45,782 bases of DNA. Origin: Thiopontia sp964551545 (lineage in GTDB: Bacteria > Pseudomonadota > Gammaproteobacteria > GCF-002020875). The translations under genes and the position numbers were made by a program. The number at the start of each line of letters is the position of its first letter. Positions within the stretch are counted from its first letter, which is position 1. Location: contig CAZKCT010000012.1 in assembly GCA_964551545.1 (NCBI GenBank), positions 1-45,782 of the forward strand. The letters are read 5' to 3'. Shown here piece after piece: positions 1-9,198 of the stretch. The notes beneath the pieces are model-generated. The model worked only from the letters and a program-made list of their open reading frames with translations, was not told the DNA's origin and did not search any database.

Positions 1-530
1 TCTAACTGATCCAGCAACGCCTCAAATTCATCATCAGTGATCTCTTCATCACTCTGAGCTGCCGCCTCCACATCAAATAGCGGCTCTTTCTCTGCCACGA
101 CTTCTGCTTCAGTTGCCTCATTGGTTGCCGCCACAGCAGCATCCGGGTTGATCATCGCCTCTAGCTGCTGGACAATCTCAGCTGGCGCATCATGAGGTTC
201 TTCGCCTGAATGCAACGCATCAAACATTGCATTGAGTTCATCCACCGCTGCCAGAATCGGGCCCATCACCGACTGGGTCAGTTCCAGCCGCCCTTCACGC
301 GCCAACCCCATCAGATCCTCGGAGCGATGACAGAGGGTAACAATCGGGGTCAGCTCAAGAAATCCGGCGCCCCCTTTGATGGTATGAAATGCTCGAAAAA
401 CAGAATTCAATACCTCTGGATCATCCGGATTGTTCTCCAGCTCCACCAGCTGCTCATTGAGAGACTCCAGCAGCTCTTCTGCCTCTTGCAGAAAGTCCTG
501 AAAAATATCGCTGTCTGGATCAAAACCCAT
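1..530 (-). CDS. cheA: Chemotaxis histidine kinase CheA, N-terminal part (cut by window edge)
   Basis: The first 176 codons are present; the gene continues beyond base 1. The ATG at 528-530 follows a good ribosome binding site (GGAGAAGG) that overlaps the stop of cheZ. The visible part is an HPt (P1) domain with the phospho-acceptor His49 in the context FHTIKGGAGF, followed by an acidic, Ala/Glu-rich linker from about residue 125. CheA autophosphorylates and passes phosphate from this His to CheY. Position directly after cheY-cheZ is the usual gammaproteobacterial arrangement for the flagellar chemotaxis kinase. It is one of two CheA genes in the window (the other lies at 16889-18946). The kinase core and CheW-like domain lie outside the window and cannot be checked. 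Confidence 0.93.
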   Translation of the reverse strand, partial: MGFDPDSDIFQDFLQEAEELLESLNEQLVELENNPDDPEVLNSVFRAFHTIKGGAGFLELTPIVTLCHRSEDLMGLAREGRLELTQSVMGPILAAVDELNAMFDALHSGEEPHDAPAEIVQQLEAMINPDAAVAATNEATEAEVVAEKEPLFDVEAAAQSDEEITDDEFEALLDQL

Positions 531-545
531 TATCTATCCCTTCTC

Positions 546-1274
546 CTAAAACCCCAAGCTGGAGAGCAACTCGTCAACCTCGTCCTGGCTACGAACCACA
601 CCAGAATCTTTCAGCCCCGGCACAACAGGACCATGCGCCTTACGATTCATCTCCACTGCCATCTCCGACTCTTCGTCCACACCGGAGAGTCGAATCAACT
701 CGACCAGACTATCTTCCAGACGCCCAATGACATCCACCACACGGTGGATAATCTGCCCGCTCAAGTCCTGAAAACTCTGCGCCATCATTACCTCCGTCAG
801 GCGCGCATGGACCTTCTCTGAATTGATCGCCGCGATCGACATAAACTCCGTAATATCGTCACTCAGTTCTCGGAACTGCTCCACATCCATCTCTCGATTG
901 CGAAAACGGTCCCACCCATCAGCTATCTTATCGGCACCATCAACAATCCCCTTAGCCAGCGGGGCACTCTCTTCAACCGCAGCAAGGCTATCATTGGCAG
1001 CCCCCTCCATCAGATCCACCGCATGGTGGAGACGGGTACGGATGTCAGTAAACTCTTTTCCGGTCACCCCCGATGACCCTAGATCACTCTTAAATTGCTC
1101 TACAGAATCATGCAGTTGGCGAGTCAACTGACCAACCTGCTGGTAGATCATCTGGTCTCGGCCATCCATTGCCTCCTCCACAGCCTGGTTGGCCTCATTC
1201 ACTGCCCCTTGCTCAAGCAGCTCAACCAGGTGTCGGGCCTGCTCCAGCGAGATCAGAGGATTTGAGTCTGTCAT
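546..1274 (-). CDS. cheZ: Protein phosphatase CheZ
   Basis: This 242-residue protein dephosphorylates CheY-P. The catalytic helix is recognisable as AQSFQDLSGQII, with the DxxxQ pair at Asp170 and Gln174 matching the Asp/Gln pair of enteric CheZ. The extreme C-terminus, SQDEVDELLSSLGF, is the CheY-binding tail and closely resembles the CheY-binding N-terminus of FliM encoded at 10837-11829. Most of the chain is predicted helical, as expected for the long CheZ four-helix dimer. It lies 5 bases after cheY, and its stop overlaps the ribosome binding site of cheA, so the three are co-translated. Identification is firm. Confidence 0.96.
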   Translation of the reverse strand: MTDSNPLISLEQARHLVELLEQGAVNEANQAVEEAMDGRDQMIYQQVGQLTRQLHDSVEQFKSDLGSSGVTGKEFTDIRTRLHHAVDLMEGAANDSLAAVEESAPLAKGIVDGADKIADGWDRFRNREMDVEQFRELSDDITEFMSIAAINSEKVHARLTEVMMAQSFQDLSGQIIHRVVDVIGRLEDSLVELIRLSGVDEESEMAVEMNRKAHGPVVPGLKDSGVVRSQDEVDELLSSLGF

Positions 1275-1279
1275 GGTTG

Positions 1280-1666
1280 CTATCCCTCAATACGAGCAAA
1301 GATCTTCTCGATCTTCTCGTTCAAGGTTCCCGCAGTAAATGGCTTGACCACATAACCATTGATGCCTGCCTTGGCGGCCTCGATAATCTGTGATTTCTTG
1401 GCCTCCGCCGTGACCATCAGGATGGGGGTATGCTTCAGGTCTGGATCGCTGCGCACATGCTTGACCAGGTCCAGCCCCGACATCCCTGGCATATTCCAGT
1501 CAGTCACCAGAAAGTCGATGGTTCCACTCCTCATGATCGGCAGTGCAGTCTTGCCATCGTCTGCCTCTTCCAGATTGGTAAAGCCAAGCTCTCCCAGCAG
1601 GTTTTTGACAATTCGACGCATGGTTGCGAAATCATCAACAACCAGAATTTTCATCCCTTTATCCAT
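1280..1666 (-). CDS. cheY: Chemotaxis response regulator CheY
   Basis: A 128-residue single-domain receiver. The acidic pocket is Asp11-Asp12, the phosphorylation site is Asp56 (LVTDWNMPG), the switch Thr is Thr86 (MVTAEA) and the conserved Lys is Lys108 (VVKPF). Phosphorylated CheY binds FliM at the flagellar switch to change rotation. The WNMPGMSG signature after the Asp is typical of flagellar CheY and distinguishes it from the second CheY-like protein at 18989-19351, which has VNMPNMDG. The start could be Met1 or Met5; length favours Met1. It sits between fliA and cheZ. Confidence 0.96.
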   Translation of the reverse strand: MDKGMKILVVDDFATMRRIVKNLLGELGFTNLEEADDGKTALPIMRSGTIDFLVTDWNMPGMSGLDLVKHVRSDPDLKHTPILMVTAEAKKSQIIEAAKAGINGYVVKPFTAGTLNEKIEKIFARIEG

Positions 1667-1690
1667 TGCTCTTTTCCACTTTGCCTAATT

Positions 1691-2407
1691 TTAGACCCAA
1701 TCTTTCATTCTTCCACGCAGGCGGGTCATCGCCTGACCATGAATCTGCGAGACTCGCGATTCACTCACCCCCAAAACCTCACCAATTTCCCGCAGGTTCA
1801 GCTCTTCTTGATAATAGAGCGCCATCACCAACTTCTCACGATCTGGCAGTCGTCCAATCTCTCTGGCCAGACTATCCCGGAATCCATCATCCGAAAGCGC
1901 CTCGAGTGGCCCCAACCGCTTGTCTTCAACATTGGTCCCTCCGGCATGCTCCTCCTCCAACAAATCAAGGGAGAAGAAGTAAGTCATGTTGGAGTCACGA
2001 ATAATCTTGGAGTACTCGTCGACCGATATCCCCATCTCTTCGGCCACATCATGATCTGCCGTTGAGCGTCCACGCTGCTCCAGACGGTTAACCGCATCCA
2101 TCGCTTCACGACTCTTGCGATGCACAGAGCGTGGGGTCCAATCCCCACGACGCAACTCATCCAACATGGCACCTCGAATGCGGATGGTGGCATAGGTGGT
2201 AAATTGCGCCCCTTGTGAGGCATCGTATTTGTTCAGCGCCTCCAGCAGGCCAATCATCCCCGCCTGAAATAGATCATCAATCTGCACACAGGAGGGCAGA
2301 CGTGCAGAGAGGTGGTGGGCCAACCGCTTGACAAGCGCCATGTGCTCGGTGAGCTGCTGTTCCAGCTCCCCTTTCTGCACTGTGGCGTATGCGGCATGCC
2401 CCTTCAT
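1691..2407 (-). CDS. fliA: RNA polymerase sigma factor for flagellar operons, FliA (sigma-28)
   Basis: A 238-residue sigma-70-family factor of the FliA group. Region 2 is visible as VQIDDLFQAGMIGLLEAL followed by FTTYATIRIRGAMLDELR. Region 4 helix-turn-helix is visible near the C-terminus (LNLREIGEVLGVSESRVSQ). The start at 2407 follows AGGATAGGATCTT. It directs transcription of late flagellar and chemotaxis genes and is held in check by FlgM, which is not in the window. It is encoded 6 bases after flhG and 24 bases before cheY, the standard order of polar flagellates. Confidence 0.96.
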   Translation of the reverse strand: MKGHAAYATVQKGELEQQLTEHMALVKRLAHHLSARLPSCVQIDDLFQAGMIGLLEALNKYDASQGAQFTTYATIRIRGAMLDELRRGDWTPRSVHRKSREAMDAVNRLEQRGRSTADHDVAEEMGISVDEYSKIIRDSNMTYFFSLDLLEEEHAGGTNVEDKRLGPLEALSDDGFRDSLAREIGRLPDREKLVMALYYQEELNLREIGEVLGVSESRVSQIHGQAMTRLRGRMKDWV

Positions 2408-2413
2408 AAGATC

Positions 2414-3268
2414 CTATCCTGCGGCCTCGTGTTGCAGCAGCCGCTCAACAAAGAATTCAAGATAGCCGCCCGCATGGCCCGGCATTGGCCACTGCTCCAC
2501 GGCAGAGGCTAGTTGTTGGAATGAGCGTGCCGATGGACTATTGGGATCAGATTCACAGACCGCGTTCTGCTTCTGCACCGCACGTCGTAGCGTCTGATCA
2601 AAGGGGACACTTCCCATGTAGTCGAGAGTGACATCGAGGAAACGCTCTGCGACCAGAGACATCTTCTTGAAGAGGATGCGACCATGCGCCTCACTCTCCA
2701 CCATATTGGTTAGCACATGGAAGCGCTCAACACTGTAGTCACGACTCAGCACCTTGATCAGCGCATAGGCGTCGGTGATCGATGAGGGTTCATCACAGAC
2801 CACAACCACCACCTCATGTACCGCGCGGCTGAAACTGATCACGCTATCAGAGATTCCTGCAGCGACATCGACCAGCATGATATCGACTGGATGTTGCAGC
2901 TCACCAAAAGCACGAATCAACCCGGCATTCTCTACCGGGGTCAGCTCCGCCATCCGTTTCACTCCGGAGGTTGCCGGTACCACCCGAACTCCGGCAGGGC
3001 CTGCAAGCAGAATCTCATCCAGTGTTTTCTCACCATTCAACACATGAGAAATATTATGCTGAGCGTGAAGCCCCAACACCACATCCACGTTCGCCAATCC
3101 GAGATCTGCGTCCATCAACAGTACATTGTGGCCTTTGCGCGCCAGTGATACCGAAAGATTGACTGAGACATTGGTCTTTCCAACACCGCCCTTTCCACTG
3201 GTGACCGCGACCACCTTGACCGGCTTTTGCTGACTACCCATCGTCTTTATTCCCTGCGCCTGATTCAT
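2414..3268 (-). CDS. flhG: Flagellar number regulator FlhG/FleN (MinD-like ATPase)
   Basis: A 284-residue ParA/MinD family ATPase. The deviant Walker A is TSGKGGVGKTNVSVNL (about residues 24-39), followed by the MDADLGLANVDV switch segment. The N-terminal NQAQGIK resembles the DQAxxLR motif by which FlhG stimulates the FlhF GTPase. FlhG limits the number of polar flagella and, in Pseudomonas and Vibrio, antagonises the sigma-54 activator FleQ. It lies 23 bases after flhF and immediately before fliA, as in other polar flagellates. The C-terminal segment is probably the membrane-targeting helix. Confidence 0.94.
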   Translation of the reverse strand: MNQAQGIKTMGSQQKPVKVVAVTSGKGGVGKTNVSVNLSVSLARKGHNVLLMDADLGLANVDVVLGLHAQHNISHVLNGEKTLDEILLAGPAGVRVVPATSGVKRMAELTPVENAGLIRAFGELQHPVDIMLVDVAAGISDSVISFSRAVHEVVVVVCDEPSSITDAYALIKVLSRDYSVERFHVLTNMVESEAHGRILFKKMSLVAERFLDVTLDYMGSVPFDQTLRRAVQKQNAVCESDPNSPSARSFQQLASAVEQWPMPGHAGGYLEFFVERLLQHEAAG

Positions 3269-3291
3269 TCGTCTGTTTCATCCTTCTCGGT

Positions 3292-4649
3292 CTATCCAAC
3301 GATATGGAGATGACGTTGCCCCTGAAATTCAGCAGCCACGGCATGGTTCTCTGCCACACGTTTCTGGCTCACCAGTCGATCCACCAGATCGCTGCCTCGT
3401 GCCACCTGCAAATCTTCTGGCACCCGCTGCCCATCCCCCAGATAGTGGAGCGGCAGGTGGTGGCGCAACAGCACACTCAGTGCCGGTCCCAGCGCTCCAC
3501 CCTCATCCAGCTTGGAGAGGATCGCACCCTTGAGGTCAATTCGATTAAAGATGGAGACCGCCTCATTGAGCGCACTCTCCTGTGCATTGGCCGCAATCAC
3601 CAGATAGGGATCAATATTGATCTCCCCCGTACGCAACAGCGCCAACTGCTCAAGCAGATGCATGTCACGCTGACTCAGCCCTGCGGTATCGACGATCACC
3701 AGATCTCGATCCGTCAACCCTTTCAGGGTATCGTGCAACTCGCTCACCTCGGAGACCGCACAGACTGGCACCCCAATCAACTGCCCGAAGGCCCGCAACT
3801 GCTCCTGCGCACCAATGCGATAGGAGTCAGTCGTGACCAGCGCAACCCGATCCGTGCCATTACGCAACGCATAACGGGCCGCCAGCTTGGCCGCCATGGT
3901 AGTTTTTCCAACACCGGTCGGTCCAACCAGTGCAATCACACCGCCACGCTGCAAGATATGATCTTCTCCCATAGGCAGAGTAGCCTCCATCCAGCCCAGC
4001 GCCTTACGCCAATGCTGATCAGGCTCCTCCTCAGCCACCGCCTCCCATATCTGCTGACAGACGTCCTGTGCAATCCCGATTTCGGAAAGTCGCTCCAGCA
4101 ACCACGCCTGTTTGGGATCACCACGCAGCGGGGCCACACGGTTCACCAGTGAGAGGTGCTGCTCCATCATCGTTCGCATCTGCTGCATTTCACTGCGCAG
4201 TGCGACNNNNNNNNNNNNNNNNNNNNNNNNNNNNNNNNNNNNNNNNNNNNNNNNNNNNNNNNNNNNNNNNNNNNNNNNNNNNNNNNNNNNNNNNNNNNNN
4301 NNNNNNAGAGGTGCTGCTCCATCATCGTTCGCATCTGCTGCATTTCACTGCGCAGTGCGACCACCTCGTGAGAGCCAGTTGTCTCATCGGCAACTGCTCC
4401 AACACCAGGGTTGATATGCTCCTCTACGGGACGCTGCTGAAACGCCGAAGGGGGAATCCGCTTCGCTGCAGTGGGTGCACGCTCCGCTTCACTCTCCGCC
4501 GAAACGGCATCGGGATCCACCGCAGAGACGACCTCTACCCCTCCCTCAACTTTACGTTGAGAGAGAATGACGGCTGCTCCACCCTGTTCACGACGCACCT
4601 GCTTCAGGGCCTGTGACATGGTTGGGGCAAAAAATCGGCGCATTTTCAT
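3292..4649 (-). CDS. flhF: Flagellar biosynthesis SRP-like GTPase FlhF (interrupted by assembly gap)
   Basis: FlhF sets flagellar position at the pole and is an SRP-family GTPase. The raw sequence is split by 100 N and a 55-base duplicate. Removing bases 4207-4361 gives one frame of 401 codons (400 residues). In that frame the N-terminal B domain (about 1-45) is followed by a low-complexity linker, then the NG domain with G1 GPTGVGKTT (about 191), the DSYRIGAQEQ motif (about 223), G3 DTAG (about 269) and SKLDEGG (about 327). Length and motifs match the family. The downstream neighbour is flhG, its regulator. The apparent frameshift is an assembly effect, not a mutation. Confidence 0.93.
4152..4361. 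other. Assembly gap: 100 N flanked by identical 55-base copies, inside flhF
   Basis: Bases 4207-4306 are N. Bases 4152-4206 and 4307-4361 are identical (55 bases). The duplicate plus N adds 155 bases, which breaks the flhF frame; collapsing it restores the frame. The same 55-base pattern occurs at the two other gaps, pointing to a scaffolding step that failed to merge overlapping contig ends. Confidence 0.95.
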
Positions 4650-4690
4650 CAGTTATTTCGTTCCATCCACACTATTTATTATTCATTGGG

Positions 4691-6769
4691 TCAGGAGGCC
4701 CCTCCTACATTGGCCACCATACGAATGGAGCGGTCATCCGGCACCTCGGTATAAGAGAGCACTGAAAGATCCGGCAGTGAATGGCGAAACATTCTCGACA
4801 ACAGCCGTCGAATCGTCGGTGCCACCAGCAAAACTGCGGGGTTTCCCTCCGCCTCCTGCTGCTGAACCGCCTCAATCAGCGACTGATTCATCTGCTCAGC
4901 CAATCCCGGTTCCAGTGCGGCGCCTTCTGCCCCATCACCCTGAACCGACTGATGCAATATCTGTTCCAACTTTGGATCCAGGGTAATCACCGGAAGTTCT
5001 CCGGAGATTCCTACCAGATCCTGCACGATCGAGCGCCCTAATGCGGTACGCACCGCCATGGTGAGTCCGTCAGGATCTTGACTTTTTGGACCATGCTCCG
5101 CCAATGTCTCTGCAATGGTACGCATATCCATGATCGAGACCCCCTCATCCAGCAGGTTTTGCAACACTTTCAGCACCACCACCCACTCGACTGTCTTCGG
5201 CACCAGATCCTCAACCAGTTTCGGTGCTCGCTCGGCCAGTCGGTCCAGCAGCTCTTTCACCTCATCAATTCCAAGCAATTCACTGGCATGACCGCGCACA
5301 ATATCACTCAGGTGAGTCGCCACCACGGTACTGGCATCGACCACGGTATAGCCCAGCGATTGCGCATGGTCCTGATGATCCGCATCAATCCAGATGGCAT
5401 CCATACCGAAGGTCGGATCCTTGGTGGGCGTCCCCTCCAGCTCACCAAAGACCTGTCCCGGATTGATCGCCAGGTAGTGATCCGGCTTCAGCTCCCCCTC
5501 ACCCACCGGCACCCCCATCAGACGAATACGATAGCTATTGGGAGAGATATCCAGATTGTCTCGAATATGGACTGGCTGCACCAAAAAGCCAAGCTCTTTG
5601 GAGAGCTTGCGCCGCACCCCCTTGATGCGATCAATCATCTCCCCATCCTGATTGACATCCACCATTGGAATCAGGCGGTATCCCACCTCTAGGGTCAACG
5701 GATCCACGCTCTCCACATCATCCCAGCCCACATCACGCTCTTGCGGCACCTCGACCTCACGCACCTCTTCCGCTGCAGCCGCCGCAATCTGATCCTGCTG
5801 CTTCTTGCGCGAGACCATCCAGGCCGCACCACCCAACACTGCAGCCAACGTCAAAAAGGCGAGATTGGGCATTCCAGGGATCACTCCCAGCAACCCGATA
5901 ATTCCTCCAGCAACAATCAGTGTCTGTGGACTTCCGAACATCTGTCCAACCACCTGCCCCCCCAGGTCGGCCGCGCCACTAACCCGGGTCACCACAATCG
6001 CCGTTGCGGTAGAGAGCACCAGTGCCGGAATCTGTGCCACCAGCCCATCCCCGACCGTCAAAATGATGTAGTTCTCTGCGGCCTGCGCCGCAGTCAGATC
6101 ATGCTGCGCCATACCAATGGCAAACCCACCAACAATATTGATAAAGAGAATCAGAATGCCGGCGACTGCATCCCCGCGAACAAATTTACTGGCACCATCC
6201 ATTGAGCCATAGAAGTCGGCCTCGGTGGACACCTCGGCACGCCGGGTCCGTGCCTGCTCCTGATCAATCAACCCTGAATTGAGATCAGCATCGATTGCCA
6301 TCTGCTTGCCTGGCATCGCATCCAGAGTGAAGCGGGCACTCACCTCAGAGACACGCCCCGCACCCTTGGTCACCACCACGAAGTTAATGATCACCAGAAT
6401 CATGAAGACCACCAGACCTACGGCAAAGTTGCCCCCAATCACAAAACTGCCAAAGGCCTCGATGACGTTACCCGCCGCATCCCCTCCGCTATGTCCCTCC
6501 ATCAAGATCACGCGGGTTGAGGCCACATTGAGCGCGAGTCGCATCAACGTCGCCACCAGAATGACGGTTGGGAAAACCGTAAAATCGAGTGGGCGCTGGG
6601 CATAGACGGCCGTCATCAACACGATCAGTGCCAACGCAATATTGAAGGTAAAGAAGAGGTCCAGCGCCCAGGGGGCCAATGGGATGATCAACATCGACAT
6701 GATCATCACCAGCATCACTGGCGCACCAATGCCCTGCTTGGTCACTTTTTTAATGATTTCCAGATCCAT
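4691..6769 (-). CDS. flhA: Flagellar type III export gate protein FlhA
   Basis: A 692-residue FHIPEP-family protein. The N-terminal half carries about eight membrane segments (from residue 18 to about 325), with the conserved cytoplasmic loop TKGAGRVSEVSARFTLDA and DADLNSGLID between them. The C-terminal half is the soluble domain that binds export chaperones and substrates. FlhA forms the nonameric ring of the flagellar export gate. No clear ribosome binding site precedes the ATG at 6769, and only 37 bases separate it from flhB, so it may rely on translation of flhB. Length matches the family. Confidence 0.96.
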   Translation of the reverse strand: MDLEIIKKVTKQGIGAPVMLVMIMSMLIIPLAPWALDLFFTFNIALALIVLMTAVYAQRPLDFTVFPTVILVATLMRLALNVASTRVILMEGHSGGDAAGNVIEAFGSFVIGGNFAVGLVVFMILVIINFVVVTKGAGRVSEVSARFTLDAMPGKQMAIDADLNSGLIDQEQARTRRAEVSTEADFYGSMDGASKFVRGDAVAGILILFINIVGGFAIGMAQHDLTAAQAAENYIILTVGDGLVAQIPALVLSTATAIVVTRVSGAADLGGQVVGQMFGSPQTLIVAGGIIGLLGVIPGMPNLAFLTLAAVLGGAAWMVSRKKQQDQIAAAAAEEVREVEVPQERDVGWDDVESVDPLTLEVGYRLIPMVDVNQDGEMIDRIKGVRRKLSKELGFLVQPVHIRDNLDISPNSYRIRLMGVPVGEGELKPDHYLAINPGQVFGELEGTPTKDPTFGMDAIWIDADHQDHAQSLGYTVVDASTVVATHLSDIVRGHASELLGIDEVKELLDRLAERAPKLVEDLVPKTVEWVVVLKVLQNLLDEGVSIMDMRTIAETLAEHGPKSQDPDGLTMAVRTALGRSIVQDLVGISGELPVITLDPKLEQILHQSVQGDGAEGAALEPGLAEQMNQSLIEAVQQQEAEGNPAVLLVAPTIRRLLSRMFRHSLPDLSVLSYTEVPDDRSIRMVANVGGAS

Positions 6770-6806
6770 GATTTGATTTTACCGGTTCATTCCCTCGGTT
6801 GTAACT

Positions 6807-8128
6807 CTACGCACTATCTTCTGCCTCATTCTCTGGTTTGCCGTTGGCATCGAGCTGATACGCCTCTGGAATCGGCAGGTCTTCCATCACTTCCGGCTCC
6901 CCCCCAGAGATCATCTGATCCAGCTGATAGACATAAGCCAGCAGCTGGGCAATCGCCAGATAGAGCTCTTGTGGCACCTCTTGATCAATCTCTGCCGAGA
7001 AGTAGAGCGCACGCGCCAATGGCGGCGCCGAAACCATCGGCACCTCATGCTTCTGCGCCACCGTACGAATCTGCGTTGCAATCAGATCGGCTCCCTTCGC
7101 CACCACGCGCGGTGCCCCCATCTGATCCTGATCATATTTCAGCGCCACTGCAAAGTGAGTCGGGTTGGTCACCACCACATCGGCCTCTGGCACGGCCTGC
7201 ATCATCCGCCCCTGCGCCAGCTCCTGCTGTTGTCGACGGATATGCTGTTTAACCTCAGGGCGCCCTTCGGTCTCTTTCATCTCATCCTTCACCTCTTGCA
7301 GCGTCATCTTCTGCTGCTTGTTGTGATCATAGAGCTGAAATGGCACATCGATGGCCACCACGGCGATCAACGTGAAAGAGAGAACCAGGAAGAACCAAAC
7401 CATGGTATTCCCTGCATGCACCATGGCTTGATTCACTGGCTCCTCGCCAAATCCCAAGAAGAGATCAATCTGACTCCAGAGCAATCCTGTTGCCACCGAC
7501 ATCACCAGCACAAATTTCGCCAAGGCCTTGAACAGCTCCACCAGCGTCTTCAGCGAGGCCATTCGCCCCAGCCCCTTGATCGGGTTCAGCTTGTTGATTT
7601 TGAAACCCATTGCCTTGGTGCTGAAAGACCACCCACCCAACATTACTGGGGAACCAATTGCAGCAACCAGCATAACAGCCATAAAAGGAAGAAGGAGCCA
7701 GATTCCATCCATAAACAGATCGACAAAAAGCCCCATCATTGCATTCANNNNNNNNNNNNNNNNNNNNNNNNNNNNNNNNNNNNNNNNNNNNNNNNNNNNN
7801 NNNNNNNNNNNNNNNNNNNNNNNNNNNNNNNNNNNNNNNNNNNNNNNAGGAGCCAGATTCCATCCATAAACAGATCGACAAAAAGCCCCATCATTGCATT
7901 CACATCATAAAAATAGTGGCGTCCAGGCTGCAGCCCCCGGCTCATCCCCGCCATAATCTGGCGCATCATCTCTCCACCCAGCGTCAGAAATGCCGCTGCA
8001 GCGAGCATCAACATCACAAAAGTATTGAGATCTTTTGAGCGTGGAATTTGCCCTTTCTCGCGACTCTCCCGGAGCCGCTTCTCTGTCGGCTGTTCGCTCT
8101 TTTCGGTACCGTCCTGATTCTCAGCCAT
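6807..8128 (-). CDS. flhB: Flagellar export switch protein FlhB (interrupted by assembly gap)
   Basis: FlhB switches export from rod/hook to filament substrates and sits in the membrane export gate. Removing bases 7748-7902 (100 N and one copy of a 55-base duplicate) gives 389 codons, 388 residues, with no frameshift. The N-terminus (SEQPTEKRLRESREKGQIPR) is typical, four membrane segments follow, and the autocleavage motif NPTH lies at residues 270-273 (VVTNPTHFAVAL). The C-terminal tail after the cleavage domain is acidic. It is 3 bases downstream of fliR. Confidence 0.94.
7693..7902. other. Assembly gap: 100 N flanked by identical 55-base copies, inside flhB
   Basis: Bases 7748-7847 are N. 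Bases 7693-7747 and 7848-7902 are identical (55 bases). Collapsing one copy and the N run restores the flhB reading frame, so this is an unmerged contig overlap and not real sequence. Confidence 0.95.
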
Positions 8129-8131
8129 TGC

Positions 8132-8911
8132 TTACCCTCCCACCAGCCGGAAAGCAAATATGGTTTTGAAGGCACTCTCCATCAGCTCAGTCAGCCGAGG
8201 GTAGATCGCCGGAAACGAAATCATCACCAGCCAGAATCCCACCATAATACTGACCGGAAAACCAACCGCAAAGATGTTGAGCTGCGGCGCTGCACGAGTC
8301 ACCACACCAAAGGAGACATTAATCAGCAGCAGCGTCACGATGATCGGCAGTGCAATCTTCACCCCGCCTACAAAGATCATCTTCCCCCAGGAGGCAATCG
8401 ACCAGATCGAGTCCGAGGAGAGTGACTGTGCAGAGACTGGCAGTGAGTGAAAGCTCTCCCGCAGCGCATCAATCATCAATAGGTGGCCATTGATGGCAAC
8501 AAAGACCAGTGTTGCAAACAGTACGTAGAACTGCGCCAAAACCGGCACCTGCACCCCATTATTGGGGTCAATTGCTGTAGCAAAACCCAGCCCCATCGAC
8601 ATCCCCATCGACTGAGCGGCCACGGTATAGGCCGCAAAAATCATATGAACCACAAACCCCATGGCGAAGCCAATCATGAACTGATTGGCAATCTGCAGCA
8701 CACCGGCCGCAGAAAATGGATCCAGCAACGGCATTGGGGGGAGCACCGGGGCCAATACCGCCGTCAGCACCACGGTCGCCATCAGCCGGATCCGCACCGG
8801 TATGGTTCGGGCGGCGAACATAGGGGCAATCACCAACATCCCCGTCACCCGGACAAAAGGCCAGAAATAGAGACCAATCCACTCATTCAATTGTGATGCG
8901 GTGACCTCCAT
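8132..8911 (-). CDS. fliR: Flagellar biosynthetic protein FliR
   Basis: A 259-residue, strongly hydrophobic protein with about six membrane segments, part of the FliPQR export channel. The N-terminal segment (LYFWPFVRVTGMLVIAPMF) and the internal GLGFATAIDP motif are typical of FliR. It starts 5 bases after fliQ ends, and flhB begins 3 bases downstream of its stop. Length matches the family (about 260). Confidence 0.95.
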   Translation of the reverse strand: MEVTASQLNEWIGLYFWPFVRVTGMLVIAPMFAARTIPVRIRLMATVVLTAVLAPVLPPMPLLDPFSAAGVLQIANQFMIGFAMGFVVHMIFAAYTVAAQSMGMSMGLGFATAIDPNNGVQVPVLAQFYVLFATLVFVAINGHLLMIDALRESFHSLPVSAQSLSSDSIWSIASWGKMIFVGGVKIALPIIVTLLLINVSFGVVTRAAPQLNIFAVGFPVSIMVGFWLVMISFPAIYPRLTELMESAFKTIFAFRLVGG

Positions 8912-8916
8912 TCACG

Positions 8917-9186
8917 CTACCCAATCAGAAAGGGGATATTTTCATAAAGGCGCCGGGTAAAATCAGTCATTGTCTGCAACATCCAGCTGCCTGCTGACAT
9001 CAACACAATAATCATGACCGCCAGTTTGGGAATGAAGCTGAGGGTCATCTCATTAATCTGGGTGGCAGCCTGAAAAATACCAATCAACAGACCAATCGCC
9101 AACGCGGAGAGCAGCAGTGGTGCCGCAAGCATTACAGCCACCTCCATCGCCTGCTGTCCAATGGTAATTACAGTCTCCGGCGTCAT
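8917..9186 (-). CDS. fliQ: Flagellar biosynthetic protein FliQ
   Basis: An 89-residue protein with two membrane hairpins (about residues 15-40 and 50-75), the usual size for FliQ. The segment QAATQINEMTLSFIPKLAV is the conserved cytoplasmic loop of the family. FliQ packs around FliP and FliR to form the export channel. It lies between fliP (12 bases upstream) and fliR (5 bases downstream). Confidence 0.95.
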   Translation of the reverse strand: MTPETVITIGQQAMEVAVMLAAPLLLSALAIGLLIGIFQAATQINEMTLSFIPKLAVMIIVLMSAGSWMLQTMTDFTRRLYENIPFLIG

Positions 9187-9198
9187 CGTATTCTCCCC

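Noticed and set aside
3304..4152. A 282-codon open frame on the plus strand opposite flhF
   Set aside because: It is the antisense of a conserved GTPase; its translation is rich in His, Gln and Arg and shows no domain.
6969..7910. Long plus-strand frame opposite flhB
   Set aside because: Antisense shadow running into the N gap; low-complexity His/Leu/Arg translation with no recognisable motif.
3292..8128. flhF and flhB as frameshifted pseudogenes
   Set aside because: The breaks coincide with N gaps flanked by exact 55-base duplicates; collapsing them restores complete frames.
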